Assembly: GCF_002999335.1 (NCBI RefSeq)
Contig: NW_020312745.1
Span: 62,001-126,000, forward strand
Source: Cyclospora cayetanensis
Lineage: Eukaryota > Apicomplexa > Conoidasida > Eucoccidiorida > Eimeriidae
Direction of reading: 5' to 3'
Length of the DNA stretch: 64,000 nucleotides
The translations under genes were made by a program, and so were the position numbers. Every line of letters starts with the position of its first letter. Position 1 is the stretch's first letter. Shown here in pieces: positions 33,076 through 46,016 of the stretch. The notes under the pieces are model-generated. The model had not been told where the DNA came from. It made no database searches and was given only the letters and a program-made list of their open reading frames with translations.

Positions 33076-36000
33076 TTAGCGTGGCGGCCTCAATTCAAAG
33101 GTCTCCTGCCAAGCGGCTAAGGGTGTAGAAGGGGAGGGGGGGCTTTGAACAGCCCCCGCGGAATCTGCGCTAGGATCTCTCTCCGGTGACTCCTCTGCTG
33201 CAGTCGCTCTCTGACAAGCTTCCTCGCGAGCAGCCTCCACGGCCTTCTGGCCCCCAAATGCAATATCGAACACTTGCTGGTAGTCCTCGACGAAGTGGAT
33301 CTCGAGATTCGCCTGAGGCGAAATCCAGGAAGCACACGGCACTAGCAAACCTGTGTGAACATAGTTTCGAAAGGTGTGCTTTTCTCACAACGGCCAGTCT
33401 GAGAGAATTCGCTAGAGCACGGGCTCTACTAGCCATGGCCAACGAGGCCTGTGGCACCGCTCTGCAGGGGGGGAGGGAGAAACAGCGTCCAATGTGAGGT
33501 GAAGGCTGATACTGTACCTTGACGTTATCGGGAAGCTCGTCAAAGTCGCGCTGGTTGCCCTTGGGGAAGATCAGTGTCTGCGAACAACCACCAACTGGCG
33601 AGCTGTGGGGGTTATAAAACAGGTGCTGAGCTGTCGATTTTTCGGGGTCCAGTCTAAGCGCTACGCTAGCTAGCTACGTTGGTATCTGGCGTGCTCTCTA
33701 GGGGGCCATGAAGGTTTGGGCTTGCTTGCCTTGAGGTTTTCGCGCCTGGCGGCAATTACCTTCTCCTTGATGCCGCCAACCTTCAAAACTTTGCCTGCAT
33801 GCATGCATGCGAAAGTGGGGAGGAAATATCCCTCAAGGGATGCACGGCATCTCCACGGCTCACGGTGAGGTTGGCAATACATGCGAAACAGTAACAACTT
33901 GGCGAGGGACGCAAGTGCACTGCATGAGATCGATTTCTACAGCCAAGAAAGGCACTGCGCGAATCAATTTACCTGTAAGCGTAAGTTCCCCCGTCATGGC
34001 CAAGTCTGGTCTGGGGTTTACGTTGAGAGCGAGGGAGAGCAGAGCCGAGGCGAGAGTTATGCCGGCTGAAGGTCCGTCCTTTGGAGTTGCGCCTGAGAGC
34101 ATGCATCAGAAGTGTATTCATGCGCGCTGTGTGTCGAGCACTTATGGGACTGTAATGAGATTGAGGACGGACACCTTGTAGACTGTCGTTGCAAAAAACA
34201 TGCCCTGTACAAGCCTATGATTTCGGGGTCAATTAAAATCGTTGGTGCTGCTATTTCAGCACGTGTATTTTACGCCGGCGGTACGCTGCACTGCGGAGGG
34301 CCCTCTTGAAGTGCTGCAGGCTTTTGTTCATGTCCATGCATGCGTTTCCACGTCCATGCATGCGCTTCCAGCATCCTTCACATCTGCCCCCCCGCTCCCC
34401 TGTAGCCGCCCACGCCACTTCCAGTGCAGTGTTCCTACCTTCGGGAACATGCAGATGAATCGACCCGTTGGAGAGGAACGCGTTCTGGGGGTCGATTTCA
34501 TGCAAAAAGCTTCTCGCAAAGGTCATTGCAATATCGCAGCTTTCGCTCATGACGCCACCCAGCTGTCCAGTAACCTTCAAGCTACCGGCGCCGCTGAACC
34601 GCAACACAGGCAGCAGCAAAATCGATGCACACTTGCACCAATGCTGGTGCTCATGGGTACTGCAGCAAAAGTGCTAATTTCAGCGCAGTCAGCCCTTGCT
34701 GCTTGCTGTCCGTCCACCCAATGCCTGATGCAAACTCAGGAGGGCTCGTCCACTCGCAGGTGGGCAAAAGCGGCAGCGGCTTCGAGTTGAGAAGCAGGGA
34801 AGTTCAAATTTCAGACGAATTTCCCAGCTGCTGGAAAGTACGACATACGCTTTCGAATTAGGCTTATCCGATTTAGCGTTGGCTCCTTCGGAGAAGACGC
34901 GGCCTACAGCTTCAACAAAGATCACTGCGCCTCCCATGGACGTCCAGGCTAACCCCATGACGATGCCTGAAGAAGACAATCGCGTGATTTTGCACACGTT
35001 CATAAGCATCCTTGAAAGTCGCGGCGGGAAGGGGACTTGTCTACGCATGCGCAGAGCCTCAACGGAGGCCTGTCATGGTGTGAGCGAAGCAACTACCGAC
35101 TTCTGCATGCCAGGAAGCATGCCGTAAACACATCGCCCGTGGCTGCGCCTTTTAAATCTGGCAATGACATGGACGGAGTCCAGTGCAGCTTTCTAGCTTT
35201 TACCAGGCTGCGTCTTCTCGAAGAGCCGTGATGAGGACCATGGAGGCTGATCCACGTATTTCGTCAAGTTGTTCTCGTCGATGGAAACTTCCTCCGTTTC
35301 CTTTCTGCAGCAGCAACCCCTTTCTGTGCGTGCTGTTCGGCATTCCCAAGAGGCGAGCATGCGCATTATAGGGCCCAGCGAATCCCCGCATATTCAACGG
35401 ACAGCCTCAAAGACTCTGGAGTATCCCTCCAGCGCGCACAGCCTGCTTACCTGACGATAGAGAGGGCAGCCCGTCTGAAAAGCTTGTCGATGCATTTGGA
35501 AAGAGATCGAACCCCAGCCTCGCGCGCGTAGTCTCTCACCATGACGTTCAGCGCGTCTGGATTTATCTTCACTTGCGCGTCGGTGAGTCCTAAGCAAAAG
35601 CAGAGCCGAAGTGCTCACCTTTCCGCCGCGTGTGACATGGGCAGCTGCAATGCGTTGCATGTGGGGATTCGCAGAGATGATACGGCTACGTCGACAACCC
35701 TCTGCGTGGAGGGTGGGTTGCTTTCCTCGCGTGTGGATGCGGATGCAGATGTGTGAAGGGCCATACTACAGCCACATTGTCTGTCTCTGACTTGGGAGTG
35801 CACGCCTACCGGTGGCCTCTGCAGTCTTGGGAATCAAGTACTGCTGAGCAATGGCGATCTTCTCCTCGTGAATATACCCCGCAATGCGAATAATCTCCAT
35901 CCGGTCCAGCAAAGGTCCTACACACCCAGACGCGAGAAAACTTCACCCCAGGAGGCTCTGTCAGTCGCCCCAAGCCGCCTGTACCAGACGAGCTGCAAGC

Positions 36001-39000
36001 CACGCGTTTGAAGCAAAGCGGGGACTCACCGGGGATGTTATCCTGTCCGTTCGCTGTGCAAACGAAGAGAACCTTGCGGAGATCGACAGGCACATCCAAG
36101 TAAAAATCCCTAAAGGAGACATTCTGAGAAGGATCCAACACTTCCAGCAGCGCGGAAGAGGGGTCGCCCCGGAAGTCACGGCCCTGTGGGGCACAACACA
36201 ACACAAAAACACAAAAATACAAAAACACAACAACACAACACAAAAATACAAAAACACACCAACATCAGACACAACAACATCATCAGACACAAAAGGCTCA
36301 AGCTGCGAGGATAGGCCTGCGAAGAAGGCGGGTAGCAGACGACCGCTTCGGTGTGTGAAAACTCCCAAAACTCGCTAGGCAGCGTGCCTTTCGCTGCAAG
36401 AGCGCCTCACGCCACAGCGAGAAGACGCCTCACAGCCCCGCAGCAATCCCTCGCAGCTGGAAGTCTGCGCCCAAGACTCCCGGGAAAAGATGGCTGATTT
36501 CCCTCCCCGAGGGTGAGGCACCAGCGCTGTTTTCCAGGAGAAACAGCGTGGACGTCCAGGAGAGCTTCGCGTCCTATGCGGCGATGCGCAAAGCGCTCCT
36601 CCAGCTTACGAGTTTATCGATCTCGTCCAGCAGAATGAGGGGATTCATGGATTCCGACACCTTGAGTGCCTGAATAATCTTCCCAGGAAGGGCCCCTATG
36701 TATGTCCTTCGATGACCTCGCAGCTCCGCTACATCGAACATCCCCCCTGCACTCACAACGCCGGTCCGCAGCCTACGCCTTACCGCTAGAAAAGCCGTTT
36801 GGCATCCCACCCCGCGCATTTTCTCGAGGCAGCGCAGCTGCCGTCGAAAGACATCCTTTGCAGAGCTGCATGCCATGGCCAGTTTCCCCCCAGAGGGCTA
36901 AAATACTCTTGGCGTTGCAGCGAGGCGGGCATCACCCAAGGAGAGCTGCGGCTTACCCAGACAAATCCGATAATACTTTCGCTGCAAAGCTCGCGCAATG
37001 CTCTCGCCAACCGACGTCTTCCCCACACCGGGCGGCCCAACAAAACACAATATCTTTCCCTGAAAAAAACGTACGGGAAAGGCCTCCCGAATGCATGTGC
37101 CCTCTAAACGCGCGGCATGCACGCTGCGTACAGACTCTCGCGTCTCCAGCCAGTCGCTCGCGGATGAAAGGCTAGTCAAACCCAGAAAATCCTCAGCCTA
37201 GAGGGCAACCAACCCCCGCCTCCCTGCAAGGCACGATCCCTCAGAGCTCGAAAAACGGGAAGGCCGAACCTGCGAATCTTTCTTGAGAATGGTGACCGCA
37301 ATAAACTCGAGAATTCGACGCTTCACGTCAGCTAATCCGAAGTGATCCTTGTCCAACACGCGGGCAGCCTCCTCTATGTCTGCACGGAAACGCATGTTAT
37401 TGCTTGGCTTGCCGAGGTGTGGCTGCGCTTGCAAGAGCTTTGCACGCGCCTCCTTGAAGAGTCCGTTCTAAGGATTTCTTGCAAGCAGGTCTGTTGCGCT
37501 ACCCCTCCTATCCCACGCCTCGCGTTCATTCACTAACCCACCTGTGCAATCCTTCGAATACTCCCCCCAAGGCAGCTTCAGAAGGTTCTCCAAGTATGTG
37601 CGGCTGACGTGAAACTCCGAAGAGGCCTGATCCAGCGAGGAGATCTTGCCTAGCTCGCTCGTGACTGCCTGCATCACGCAAATCAAGGATTCGTCGTGGG
37701 AGGCGTGGCGCATGCGACGGGGTAGCCGACAAGTGCGTGAAGCAGGCTGGGGAAGAGAGTGGGGCATGTGTTGGGTTTGCGGGATGACAAAGCTCCTTCG
37801 CCGCGAAATCTGCCGAAGAAGAGCTTGTAGAGGAGCTTGTGGGGGGAAGGCAGGGGTTCACTACGGCTTGCCTTTTGAATCTCCTCATTCATGAAGGCCT
37901 CTTTCTTGGCGTAAAGCTCTCGAAATTGCTGCACGCAGTCCGGTAGAATTCTCCTTGGCTAAGCCTTGAGCCGCACTTGCCCCTAAGGCTCAAGTCTAAT
38001 GAGGACGCGTACGCGGCATCGTGGCATGCAAGCATCTCTCTCTCGCGCTGAATTCACAAGGGCGGCTTGCGGTCTAGAGGCTAGAGCTCACGTCGAGTAT
38101 GGACTCTTTGTCGTCTTTGCTATACCCAAGCTCCTTCTTGATAAGCTTCAGCTGCTCCTGGAGTAAAAACTTCCGCTGCACGCGCGTCATCTTGTCTTCA
38201 ACTTGCGCTTTCACGTGCACCTGCACAGACTCGCACACCCCTGAAGACAGCCTCTTGTGGCGATGGTTGCAAAATGGAAGGAAGACAGAGAATTTCTGAA
38301 GAAAGGCCTCCCCACAAGTCCGCACCGATATTCCCACTGCCAGACAAATCACCACGCGTTGACATACAACCTGGTAGCTTTTGCCCAGTGTGATAAATTT
38401 GGAGCACACATGGTTGTTGGCTCCAAGAAGGCGAGCTTTACCGACAGAACCCTCTCCCTCCCTGCCCCTAGATTGCAGCTCCTTTCCCACCCCCCCCTGC
38501 CCCCTCCCCCGTAGCTACGTCTGCCAATGCAGCCTCTCCTCCCGCAAAGTTGCCATCAAAATCAATCAAGGCCTATGAATGCCTGCGCGCTGCCTTTTGG
38601 TCTTAGGGTTCCTTCAGCGATACTTGCAGCTTGGCGAACTCCAAGTCTTTCTTCGCAATCTGTAACACGAGCATGAGCCGCTTTTCAATGTCTTCTTCCT
38701 GTCAAAAGACGACACCACCCCCACATCACCCTGCTCCTTCAAGCCTACGCGTTAAACAAGAGAATCCGGCACTTTGGCTGCTTCGAAAACACTTCGGTTC
38801 AGACCAAGAGGCACGAAGAAGCGGCTAAGACTCCCCGCAAGGCTTTCCTCCCGTCAAAGACTCAGCTGCTACTAGCCACAACGAGCAGCGCAAAGCCTGC
38901 AGCTTCCCCCCTCCCTCCAGTATTTCTTACTGCAAGCACAGCCTGCAGCTCATCTCGCTTCGCGAAGGACATGCCAGCCACCAAGTCTGCCAACTTCTGC

Positions 39001-42000
39001 GGGTAGTCCAAGTTGTAGAAACGAATTACCTAATCCACCCCACAAACCGCACAAAAACACACGCCTCCAGGCTTCCCCCTTCCTACCCTCTGACACACAC
39101 GCAGCTACCCTCTCTCACTCTCTCACACATACACAGCTACCCACTCTCTTTCTCTCTCACACACACAGCTACCCTCTCACACACACGCAGCTACCCTCTC
39201 TCACTCTCTCACACACACAGCTACCCACTCTCTCTCTCTCACACACATACAGCTACCCTCTCTATCTCACACAGCTACCCTCTCACTCTCTCACACACAT
39301 ACACAGCTACCCTCTCTCTCTCTCTCACACACACAGCTACCCACTCTCACTTTCTCACACATCAGCCTGCCCTTCTCCCTCCCTCCCTCCCCGCCTACAT
39401 ACACCTCTTGCCCAAGATCTTGAACCTGTGACTTACTTGGTCAAAGTGCTCCTTGTAAAAATAGGAAGTCTTGAGAAGCTCTTTCATGGTAGCAAGGATT
39501 TCCAAGTGCAGCATTTTGATGATGCCCCCATGAGGCGTCCCCCCGCTGCTGCTGAGCGACACGGCAGGAGCCTCTTCAGGGAACACTACCGAGACGTAGA
39601 GTAAGGCCGTTGTGCCTCTGCTGCTCTCCCCGCTTAGCGTCGGCAGAGGCAGCAAACTCCCCAGTCCCCTTGGAGTGCCTTCATCAGCAGACTGCTGTCG
39701 CAACTCCTCCGACTCTGCCGGCAGGGGTTCCTGCTCTCCCCCTTGCGTAGACACCGCCCCCTCTGGCTTCTCCTGCGCTGAGTCTTGTTGCGGCTGTGCT
39801 GCTGCTGCAGTTGCTGCTGCAGTGGCTGCTGCAGTTGCTGCTGCTGCATCCAGGACCGCTTCCGCTGCTGCCGCTAAAGAGGCACTGTTTTCCATCTCGA
39901 CAACAGCTGTAGCGTCTTCTTGTGCTGAAGGAGCTGCTTCTGATCTCGGCGCCGCCTCCGATGCTGCTCCTGGTTCGTCTGAACACTGCGCGGCCCCTAC
40001 CAACTTTATGCTGCGAATCCACACATGCAGAACAGAGCACAAACACAGAGACACACATATAGACATACGCATATATACATACACATGCATACAAATGTAG
40101 ACACACATATGTAGACATACATATGTAGACATGTATACATGCGTACACATACACACACACATACATGCGTGCATACACATACACACACACATACATACAT
40201 GCGTGCATACACATACACACACACATACATACATGCGTGCATACACATACACACACACATACATACATGCGTGCATACGCATACACACACACATACATAC
40301 ATGCGTGCATACACATACACACACACATACATACATGCGTGCATACACATACACACACACATACATACATGCGTGCATACACACACACACACACACATAA
40401 ATACATACACGTACATACACATGTATGTATATACACCTACATATATACAAACACATCTCTGCACATAAACATAAACCTTGAAACCTCATGACTAAATGTT
40501 CGAAAGGACAAAGCGACAGGATCACGCGAAACGCGCGAGGGCTTTCTTCTTATCCAGGGGACGCCTCCCTCGAGGGTTGACTCCCGAGGCTATTTTTAGA
40601 GTTTACAGGTGAGGAAGAGGGCTGGGGAAGAAGAACGAGGAAATAATATCTCTCCAGTTGCGGCATACCGGCGATAAGGCATCACAATGGCTTGGCCTCC
40701 TCGCTGTGTTGGATGTGGTGCGAGGGTAAGGAGGTGCAACAGGCAACCTACGGGGTGAGCCTCATCGATGCACGAGACAGGACCTACGCCACACACTCCC
40801 AACAGCTAGCTGCCAGCCTAAATGTTCGAATCCGAAAAAAATACCAAATGGCGAAGCTGCAGCAACTGCTGAGATCTCCAACACCGCAAGCCAGCTTTTC
40901 AGCATCAGCGCTTCAAGAAACTCCTTCCGCCGCAAACGGCATCTCACTCCAAATTTACCTGCCCCCTCTCTGCTAAAAACACGCCAGCATTCCCTCACCT
41001 GCGTCCTCTCTAAGTCTAGCTCCCGGTTCTAAGTCCTCCTCGTTCAGAGGTTCCTTCTTCACGAGAAATCCACCGACAAAGTCTCGCCAGCCGCCTCCAG
41101 TTTTGAGGCGAACCAGCTCTTCAAACAGCTGCACAGACAGACAGACAGACAGACAGACAGATAGACAGATACGCGCAGACAAACAGATAGACAGATAGAT
41201 AGACAGAAAGATGTATACGCACAGACAAACAGATAGACAAACATGTAGACAGATGGATAGATTGATACGCACACACACACACATTCATACACAAGACAGA
41301 CAGACAGATATACACAGACACATAGACACCTGCAAAACGCGATTGCTGCCTATTAACAAGTACTCAGAAGCGCCACGCAGACGAGACGCCTGAGGGAACA
41401 AAACACACGGCTGTACACGTCAAAAGCCGTGTATCCAAGCGTCAGAGACGCACCTGCTGGTCAGGTATTTGTAGCAATTGGTAGAAACCAGGGAAAGCTG
41501 GCCTTCTCAACAAGCCAATAGCTGGAAGAGAGGGAAGTGCAGGGGGAGAAGCGGCAGACACAACTGCGGCAAAGGATGCACGCCCCTCTGTTTCCCATGA
41601 GCCTGCTGCGGCTGCCGCTGCTGTTCTTGCTGCTGCTGAAGCTGCTAAAGGAGAGGATCTGTGCTCTCCAGTGGCAGCTTCTGAATCCACCTTGTCGCCT
41701 TCTGGAAGGCGCTGCTGCTGCTGCTGCTTCTGCTGCTGGCGCAGCCACTTGCGCCGCTGCTGCCGGCCCAGTTGAATTGTCGTTGCAGAATCTGCTCGAT
41801 TTTCTGCTGCTGCCGCTGCAGAAGACTCTGGTGTGCTTGCTGGGGTTGCAGCAGTGACTCCTGCGCTTGCCGAAGTGTTTGCAGAGCCATGTGGCTGCTG
41901 TTGCTCCTCCTCCTGGGGTTGCCGCTGCTGCGCCTGCTTCTTGACACGGCTGCGAGAGGAGAAGAAGCGAGCGCTTGCAAAAAGTCTGCGGCTCTGGCTG

Positions 42001-42344
42001 CTGCAACAGCTACTGCTGGTGCTGCTGCTGTGGTCTGTACATGTGCTTGCATTACACCTGCCGATTCTCCACGAAAGAAGCTCCTTGCTGCCGTTGCCTC
42101 TGCGCCTGACGGCACTGCTGTTATCCGTACCCTGACTAAACAAAAGGGGGGCATGCCAGTTGCTACTGCTGTAGGTGGCAATGATGCTGCTGCAGCCGCT
42201 GATGCTGCTGCTGCAGGGGATGCTGCTGCCTGTGGCTGCAGCACCTCGTGAGTGCAGCAACGACAGCAGTGCCTGCTGCTGCTGCACTGCGAGTGGAAGT
42301 CTCCTCGTAGCAGCAGCTGCCGCAGCTGCTGCGTGCTGCTGCAT
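33076..42344 (-). CDS. LON: ATP-dependent Lon protease, mitochondrial type
   Basis: AAA+ serine protease of mitochondrial quality control. Traced exons (gene order reversed): 33076-33312, 33518-33577, 33730-33794, 33973-34092, 34439-34593, 34849-34966, 35204-35304, 35451-35589, 35810-35917, 36030-36183, 36610-36746, 36957-37059, 37270-37379, 37542-37668, 37872-37928, 38092-38220, 38624-38698, 38931-39029, 39437-40010, 40669-40783, 40999-41128, 41454-42344. They total 3,804 nt, 1,267 residues if the ATG at 42,344 is used. Motifs: substrate-binding domain [14 protein letters not shown]; Walker [10 protein letters not shown]; Walker [10 protein letters not shown]; sensor [10 protein letters not shown]; catalytic Ser in DGPSAGIT and Lys in [12 protein letters not shown]. 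Odd: about 290 low-complexity Gln/Ala/Ser residues precede the first conserved block, with an Arg-rich presequence-like patch ([18 protein letters not shown]). The Lon N domain also carries an Ala/Gln/Glu-rich insert. The frame stays open to 42,545, so the true start may be in an upstream exon. Two introns start with GC. Confidence 0.96.
33578..33729 (-). other. GC-AG intron in Lon
   Basis: On the minus strand the exon ends RRENLK at AAG and the intron begins GCAAGC (G at 33,729). The next exon reads [20 protein letters not shown], the expected continuation of the Lon protease domain. Confidence 0.8.
37669..37871 (-). other. GC-AG intron in Lon
   Basis: The exon ends FMNEEIQK at AAG and is followed by GCAAGC (G at 37,871). 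The acceptor is GCAG and the next exon reads [14 protein letters not shown]. The frame is kept and matches the coiled-coil part of Lon's N region. Confidence 0.75.
39055..39395 (-). repeat. Minisatellite of CT and CA runs in a Lon intron
   Basis: Repeats of the form ACACACAGCTACCCTCTCTC with variable (CT)n and (CA)n filling the intron 39,030-39,436. Confidence 0.9.
39437..40010 (-). other. Lon exon carrying a low-complexity insert
   Basis: Single 574-nt exon. Between the start ([14 protein letters not shown]) and the conserved end ([20 protein letters not shown]) are roughly 140 residues rich in Ala, Gln, Glu and Ser, including (AAAT)n-type runs from GCA/CTGC triplets. Lon proteins normally have nothing here. 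The insert lies within the N-terminal substrate-binding region. Confidence 0.8.
40025..40465 (-). repeat. Tandem (CA)n/ATACATGCGTGC repeat in a Lon intron
   Basis: About 440 nt. The central part is a regular roughly 34-nt unit of ACACACACATACATACATGCG type followed by TGCATACACAT. It is open in several frames, giving His/Thr-rich plus-strand and Cys/Val/Met-rich minus-strand artefacts. It lies in the intron 40,011-40,668. Confidence 0.95.
41129..41335 (-). repeat. (ACAG)n/(ATAG)n tetranucleotide repeat in a Lon intron
   Basis: About 200 nt of ACAG, ATAG and related units. On the minus strand it supplies the CTGT-rich pyrimidine tract leading into the acceptor of the exon ending at 41,128. 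Confidence 0.9.
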
Positions 42345-43045
42345 TGTGGAATCCTTCCGTGCCTTTTCTTTTTCGAGCAGCAGGTGGTCCTTCCGCTGCT
42401 GTGCCTCCTGCTCAGCTGCGGGGAGGACGCAGACAACGAGGCGAAGATCCTCTTCTTCGGGCTGCTGTGTAGCAGAAAACGTGTCTCCTAAGCGCGAAGC
42501 GCCCCCACAGCAGCAAGATGCAGTGCTCAGTGTTGCTGATGCCACCGATACTGTGGCTGCAGGTAGGCATGCGGATGGTGCTGCTGCCTAGGCTGCTCCG
42601 CAACAGCACGCAGGCCGCCGAGCAGGAAAATCCATGCAATTCCTTTTGGCATAATAAAGTAACACCAGAGTGATTAAACGCGGGGAATGCGACCCTTGCC
42701 ACTGCTGTCGCTCTTGCCGCTGCATGCGCACAGTCATACAGCATCGGCAGCGGCAGTCGCAGCACTGAAGCAGCACGCTCAGCGGCAGCGGAGGCAGGCT
42801 TACTAGCGCCAGCGGCCACGAAGATGTACTTTCGTTTCTGCGATTAAAGGCTCATGTGGGTGTCAGACAACTCTAGCAAAGGCACACAAAGCCGCAGCAG
42901 CAGCGGCAGCAACTGCAGCACCCGCAAGGTCGTAGAACGGGCAACCGCCACGCTCCTGCCAAGTAAAGCCTGCTGCTGCAAATAGAGCCAGCCATATATT
43001 GAGTCGACATGAGTCTCGCACTCGCTCTGGGTACATAGCGGCAGG
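42345..43045. promoter_or_regulatory. Head-to-head intergenic region between Lon (minus) and the Gln-rich gene (plus)
   Basis: About 700 nt between the two proposed start codons. The Lon frame stays open to 42,545 without an ATG, and another open minus-strand frame (42,412-42,819, up to about 42,800) could be an upstream Lon exon. No TATA-like box or other specific element is recognised. Assignment as a shared promoter is from gene orientation only. Confidence 0.4.
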
Positions 43046-46016
43046 ATGAGGCTTGCTGCTGCAGCTTCAGATGGCGGTGGGTGTGCACGTGCCGGCCTGC
43101 GTGGGCAGCAACTGCCCCCTAGAAGGGGCAGTTGGAAGCCTTCGTGGCAGCGACAGCAACGGCGAAAAGCAGTCAATGAAAAGAATCCGCGGAAGGTGAG
43201 GTGGCAACAAGCAAATAGTCAGAAAGAGCTGCAGCAGCAGCATCGCCAGCTAGGGGAGGTCCTCGTTCACGGTACAGTCAAAGTACAAGTCTCGAAGCGA
43301 CTCAAGGCAGAGGCGGAGCAGCAGCAGCAGGGGGATGGCGATGAAAATGACAACTCTGGGGGGAATACGGAGCAGCAGAAGCAGCGTCACTGCAAAACAG
43401 CGCAGCAGCAGCAGCAGCAGCGTCACGACACGGGGGGCAGAGGCGGAAAGCTGGGGCGGCGAAAGCGTCCAGAACCTGCCAGACGTCAAACACAGCGGCA
43501 GCCGCAGCAGCAGGAGGGGGGAGAAGAAGAGGCAACTTCGGAGGAGCAACACCAGCGGAAGGCTACGCTGCAGCAGGAGGAGCTGTTGCGCGAGCAGGAG
43601 AAACCTCTACCCACGCAAAACACGATCGAAAAGCCGCAAGCATCCAACTCCTTCACGCGCAAAACCTCAAAGATTCAGTGCCGTGCAAGTCGACCCTGGC
43701 AGCAGCAGTGGGAAAACGAGCATTCGCGAGCCGTTCTGTCGGATATCCAGCTGCAGCTCCGCTGTCTTCAAAGCCTGAGGTTCCTGCACCCGGAGGCACT
43801 TGCTGCTGCAGCACCAGCGTTGCTGCTGCATCCCGTATTGCTGCCTACTCAGCAGGATCAGTCGCAGCAGAAGCGGCAGCTGCCTTGCGAGGGAAACTCT
43901 GAGAAGGAGAAAAACAAGCGGCCGAAGAAGAGTGTGCATGCTGCTTCGGGGGGGGAAAGGAGCGACACTTCTAGCAGCAGCAGCAGCAGCAGCCGCCCTT
44001 GCTGCGTCCTTTGCGGCTGCAACGCTGCATGGGTGCCTGCAGTCTCCTCCGCTGCAATCCCCCCGCTTTTTGCGTTCGCTGCAGTGTCTCTGCACCTGGA
44101 GCAGCAACCGCAGCAGCAGGGAAAAGAGCAGCAGCAGGCGGAGAAGGAGGAGCAGCACCACCAACAGACCAACCAACCTCCATCGCAGAAGGGTTCATCA
44201 ATGCAAAAAGCAGACGAAGAGCAGGTGTTGCTCAGAACGCCTGTGATGCTTATTGGAAGGGGGGCGTACGACACGTCCACTTTTCAGGTGACCTGCCTGC
44301 TGTGGGGTTGTTGTTCGAGCGAGTTGTTTATGCTGAATGCATTTTCTGATCGCTGCCACAAATGCGAGTGACTGGTCTGCTGCTTGGCTCGCTGCCTGTG
44401 CTGCCGCTTTTTGCAGCTCTTGCACTCCTGCCCATGTAGCAGTAGACTAGGTGTGTTTGCTGCCTCTCTGCAGCCAGGGACTGCTGCGGATCTTGCGGCG
44501 TTTGTCGCTGCTCGGCAGTCATGCAGCATCAAAGGCAGCAGCAAAGGCACTCTCTCTATCGCAGCAGCAGACAGTGCAGGAGTCTCTGATGCAGCTGCAG
44601 CAGCAACACTGCAACCTCACACGGCTACGGCTGCCGCAAACAGCGTCTCTAAGCTCGTGCTGGCGCGCAGTTGCCGCAATATTTCCCGCCTGCATGCGGC
44701 AGTTTACTATCAACCCGTACGTTTTAAAGGGTGGCGCGATCTACGCTTGCATGTCCACCGTCTGCAATTCACCCCCTTTGGAATCTGCTTACTGACACTG
44801 CTTTGCTCAGTTGAACGCTTTGGGGGTATGCAGCGCGCTGGTTTCGACGGTAGATTTTCGCAGCAGATTGGATGCGGATTCGGGTGTGCCTGCAGGCACG
44901 TGGCTGCTGGGTGCTTACGAATTTCTCTCGCCGTCCAATTTTTGTGGCTGATGCTTTCGCGAGTGGAGGTGAGCAGCGGCTGCTGCAGCAGCGCGAGGCT
45001 GCAAGCCCAGGTACAGGACTTGCTGACTGAGCCTCGTTCTCCTGCTCTTTCTCTCCCTCTTTTGCCACCTGACAGCCCTCCGACTTGCCGAGCAAACCTT
45101 CAACTCCTGCTCGCGGCTAGCCGTGTCTGTCGCGAGTGGTGCTCTCTCCTTTGAAGCCGCTGGTAAACGCAGCTGGCGAGGCTTCAGCTGCCAAGGGCCG
45201 TGCTGGCGTTGCTGTTGCTGCTGCTCCAGGTGAAGGCACACGCTTGGGGGGTTACTCCCTAGAGCTTGAGAATCCTCGTTGCCTGCTGCCTTGGAGGCTG
45301 CGGAACGAGCAGTCGCATGCTTACCAGCCGGAGTTCGAACTAGGCAACAGTGGACAAGGGGGTTCACTGCCGCGAGACAAAGCTACCGCCCTCGGCACGA
45401 ACTGCAGTGCAGCCGGCTGTTGCTACAAAAGCAGCAGCTGTGTGCTCGGACCTCGAGCAGTTCTGCAGCTCTCAAAAAGCGTACAGCTAATATGGCGGCT
45501 GCCAATCCCCATTGCCACTCAATCAGCGTATGCCCGCCGTAAAAACCCTGTGCAACCTGGTGCTCTTAAGCAAGCCTTCGAAACTCTAGGCGTGTGCTGC
45601 CTCGCTGAAAATCGCTGCTTTTGGGTGCAGAATGCGCGGCGTTTAAGGGACACGAATTAGGGAATTTTATAGAGGGGCGTGGCGTGGAGCCTTGCGGACG
45701 CGCGGTTGAGGTTGGCGGTTGGAGTTACCAGGCCGCTAGGTGTAAGGCTGCGTGTTTAGGCTTTAGATTCTGTTGGCGTTGCAGAGTCGCCCTAAAAGGC
45801 TACGTTAGTGGATTAGCAAGCGGCAAATATCGGCAGAAGCAGCAACGAAAAGGGCAGCAGTATGAATTGCAGCTGCGGCAACAGCAGCTGCAGCAAGCCT
45901 TAGAGCTGGACGGCATGAACCGAGAGCTGCGACAGCATCTGGAGCGCCGCAAGCAAGAGCAGGCAGAAGCACCGCATCAAGGGTCGAAAAAGAAACTGCA
46001 AAGGAAGAGGCAGTAG
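43046..46016 (+). CDS. Gln-rich protein of unknown function
   Basis: ATG at 43,046 opens a frame continuous to 44,371, rich in Gln, Arg, Lys and Glu. Less biased blocks include VLVHGTVKVQVSKRLKAE near the N-terminus and VLLRTPVMLIGRGAYDTSTF near 44,225-44,285, after which the frame reads VTCLLWGCC and is probably intron. Likely later exons lie at about 44,420-44,790 (two competing frames), 44,810-44,960 (LNALGVCSALVSTVDF, GTWLLGAYEFLSPSNF), 45,136-45,660 and 45,820-46,016, the last a Gln-rich coiled coil ending at TAG. Several exons have ambiguous frames because CAG tracts are open in all frames. No domain is recognised; the number of genes here (one or two) is uncertain. Confidence 0.45.

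Noticed and set aside
39395..40525. Open frames up to 376 codons rich in Cys, Val, Met and Tyr (minus) or His/Thr (plus)
   Set aside because: They are the translation of the (CA)n repeat array in a Lon intron; only 39,437-40,010 is real exon.
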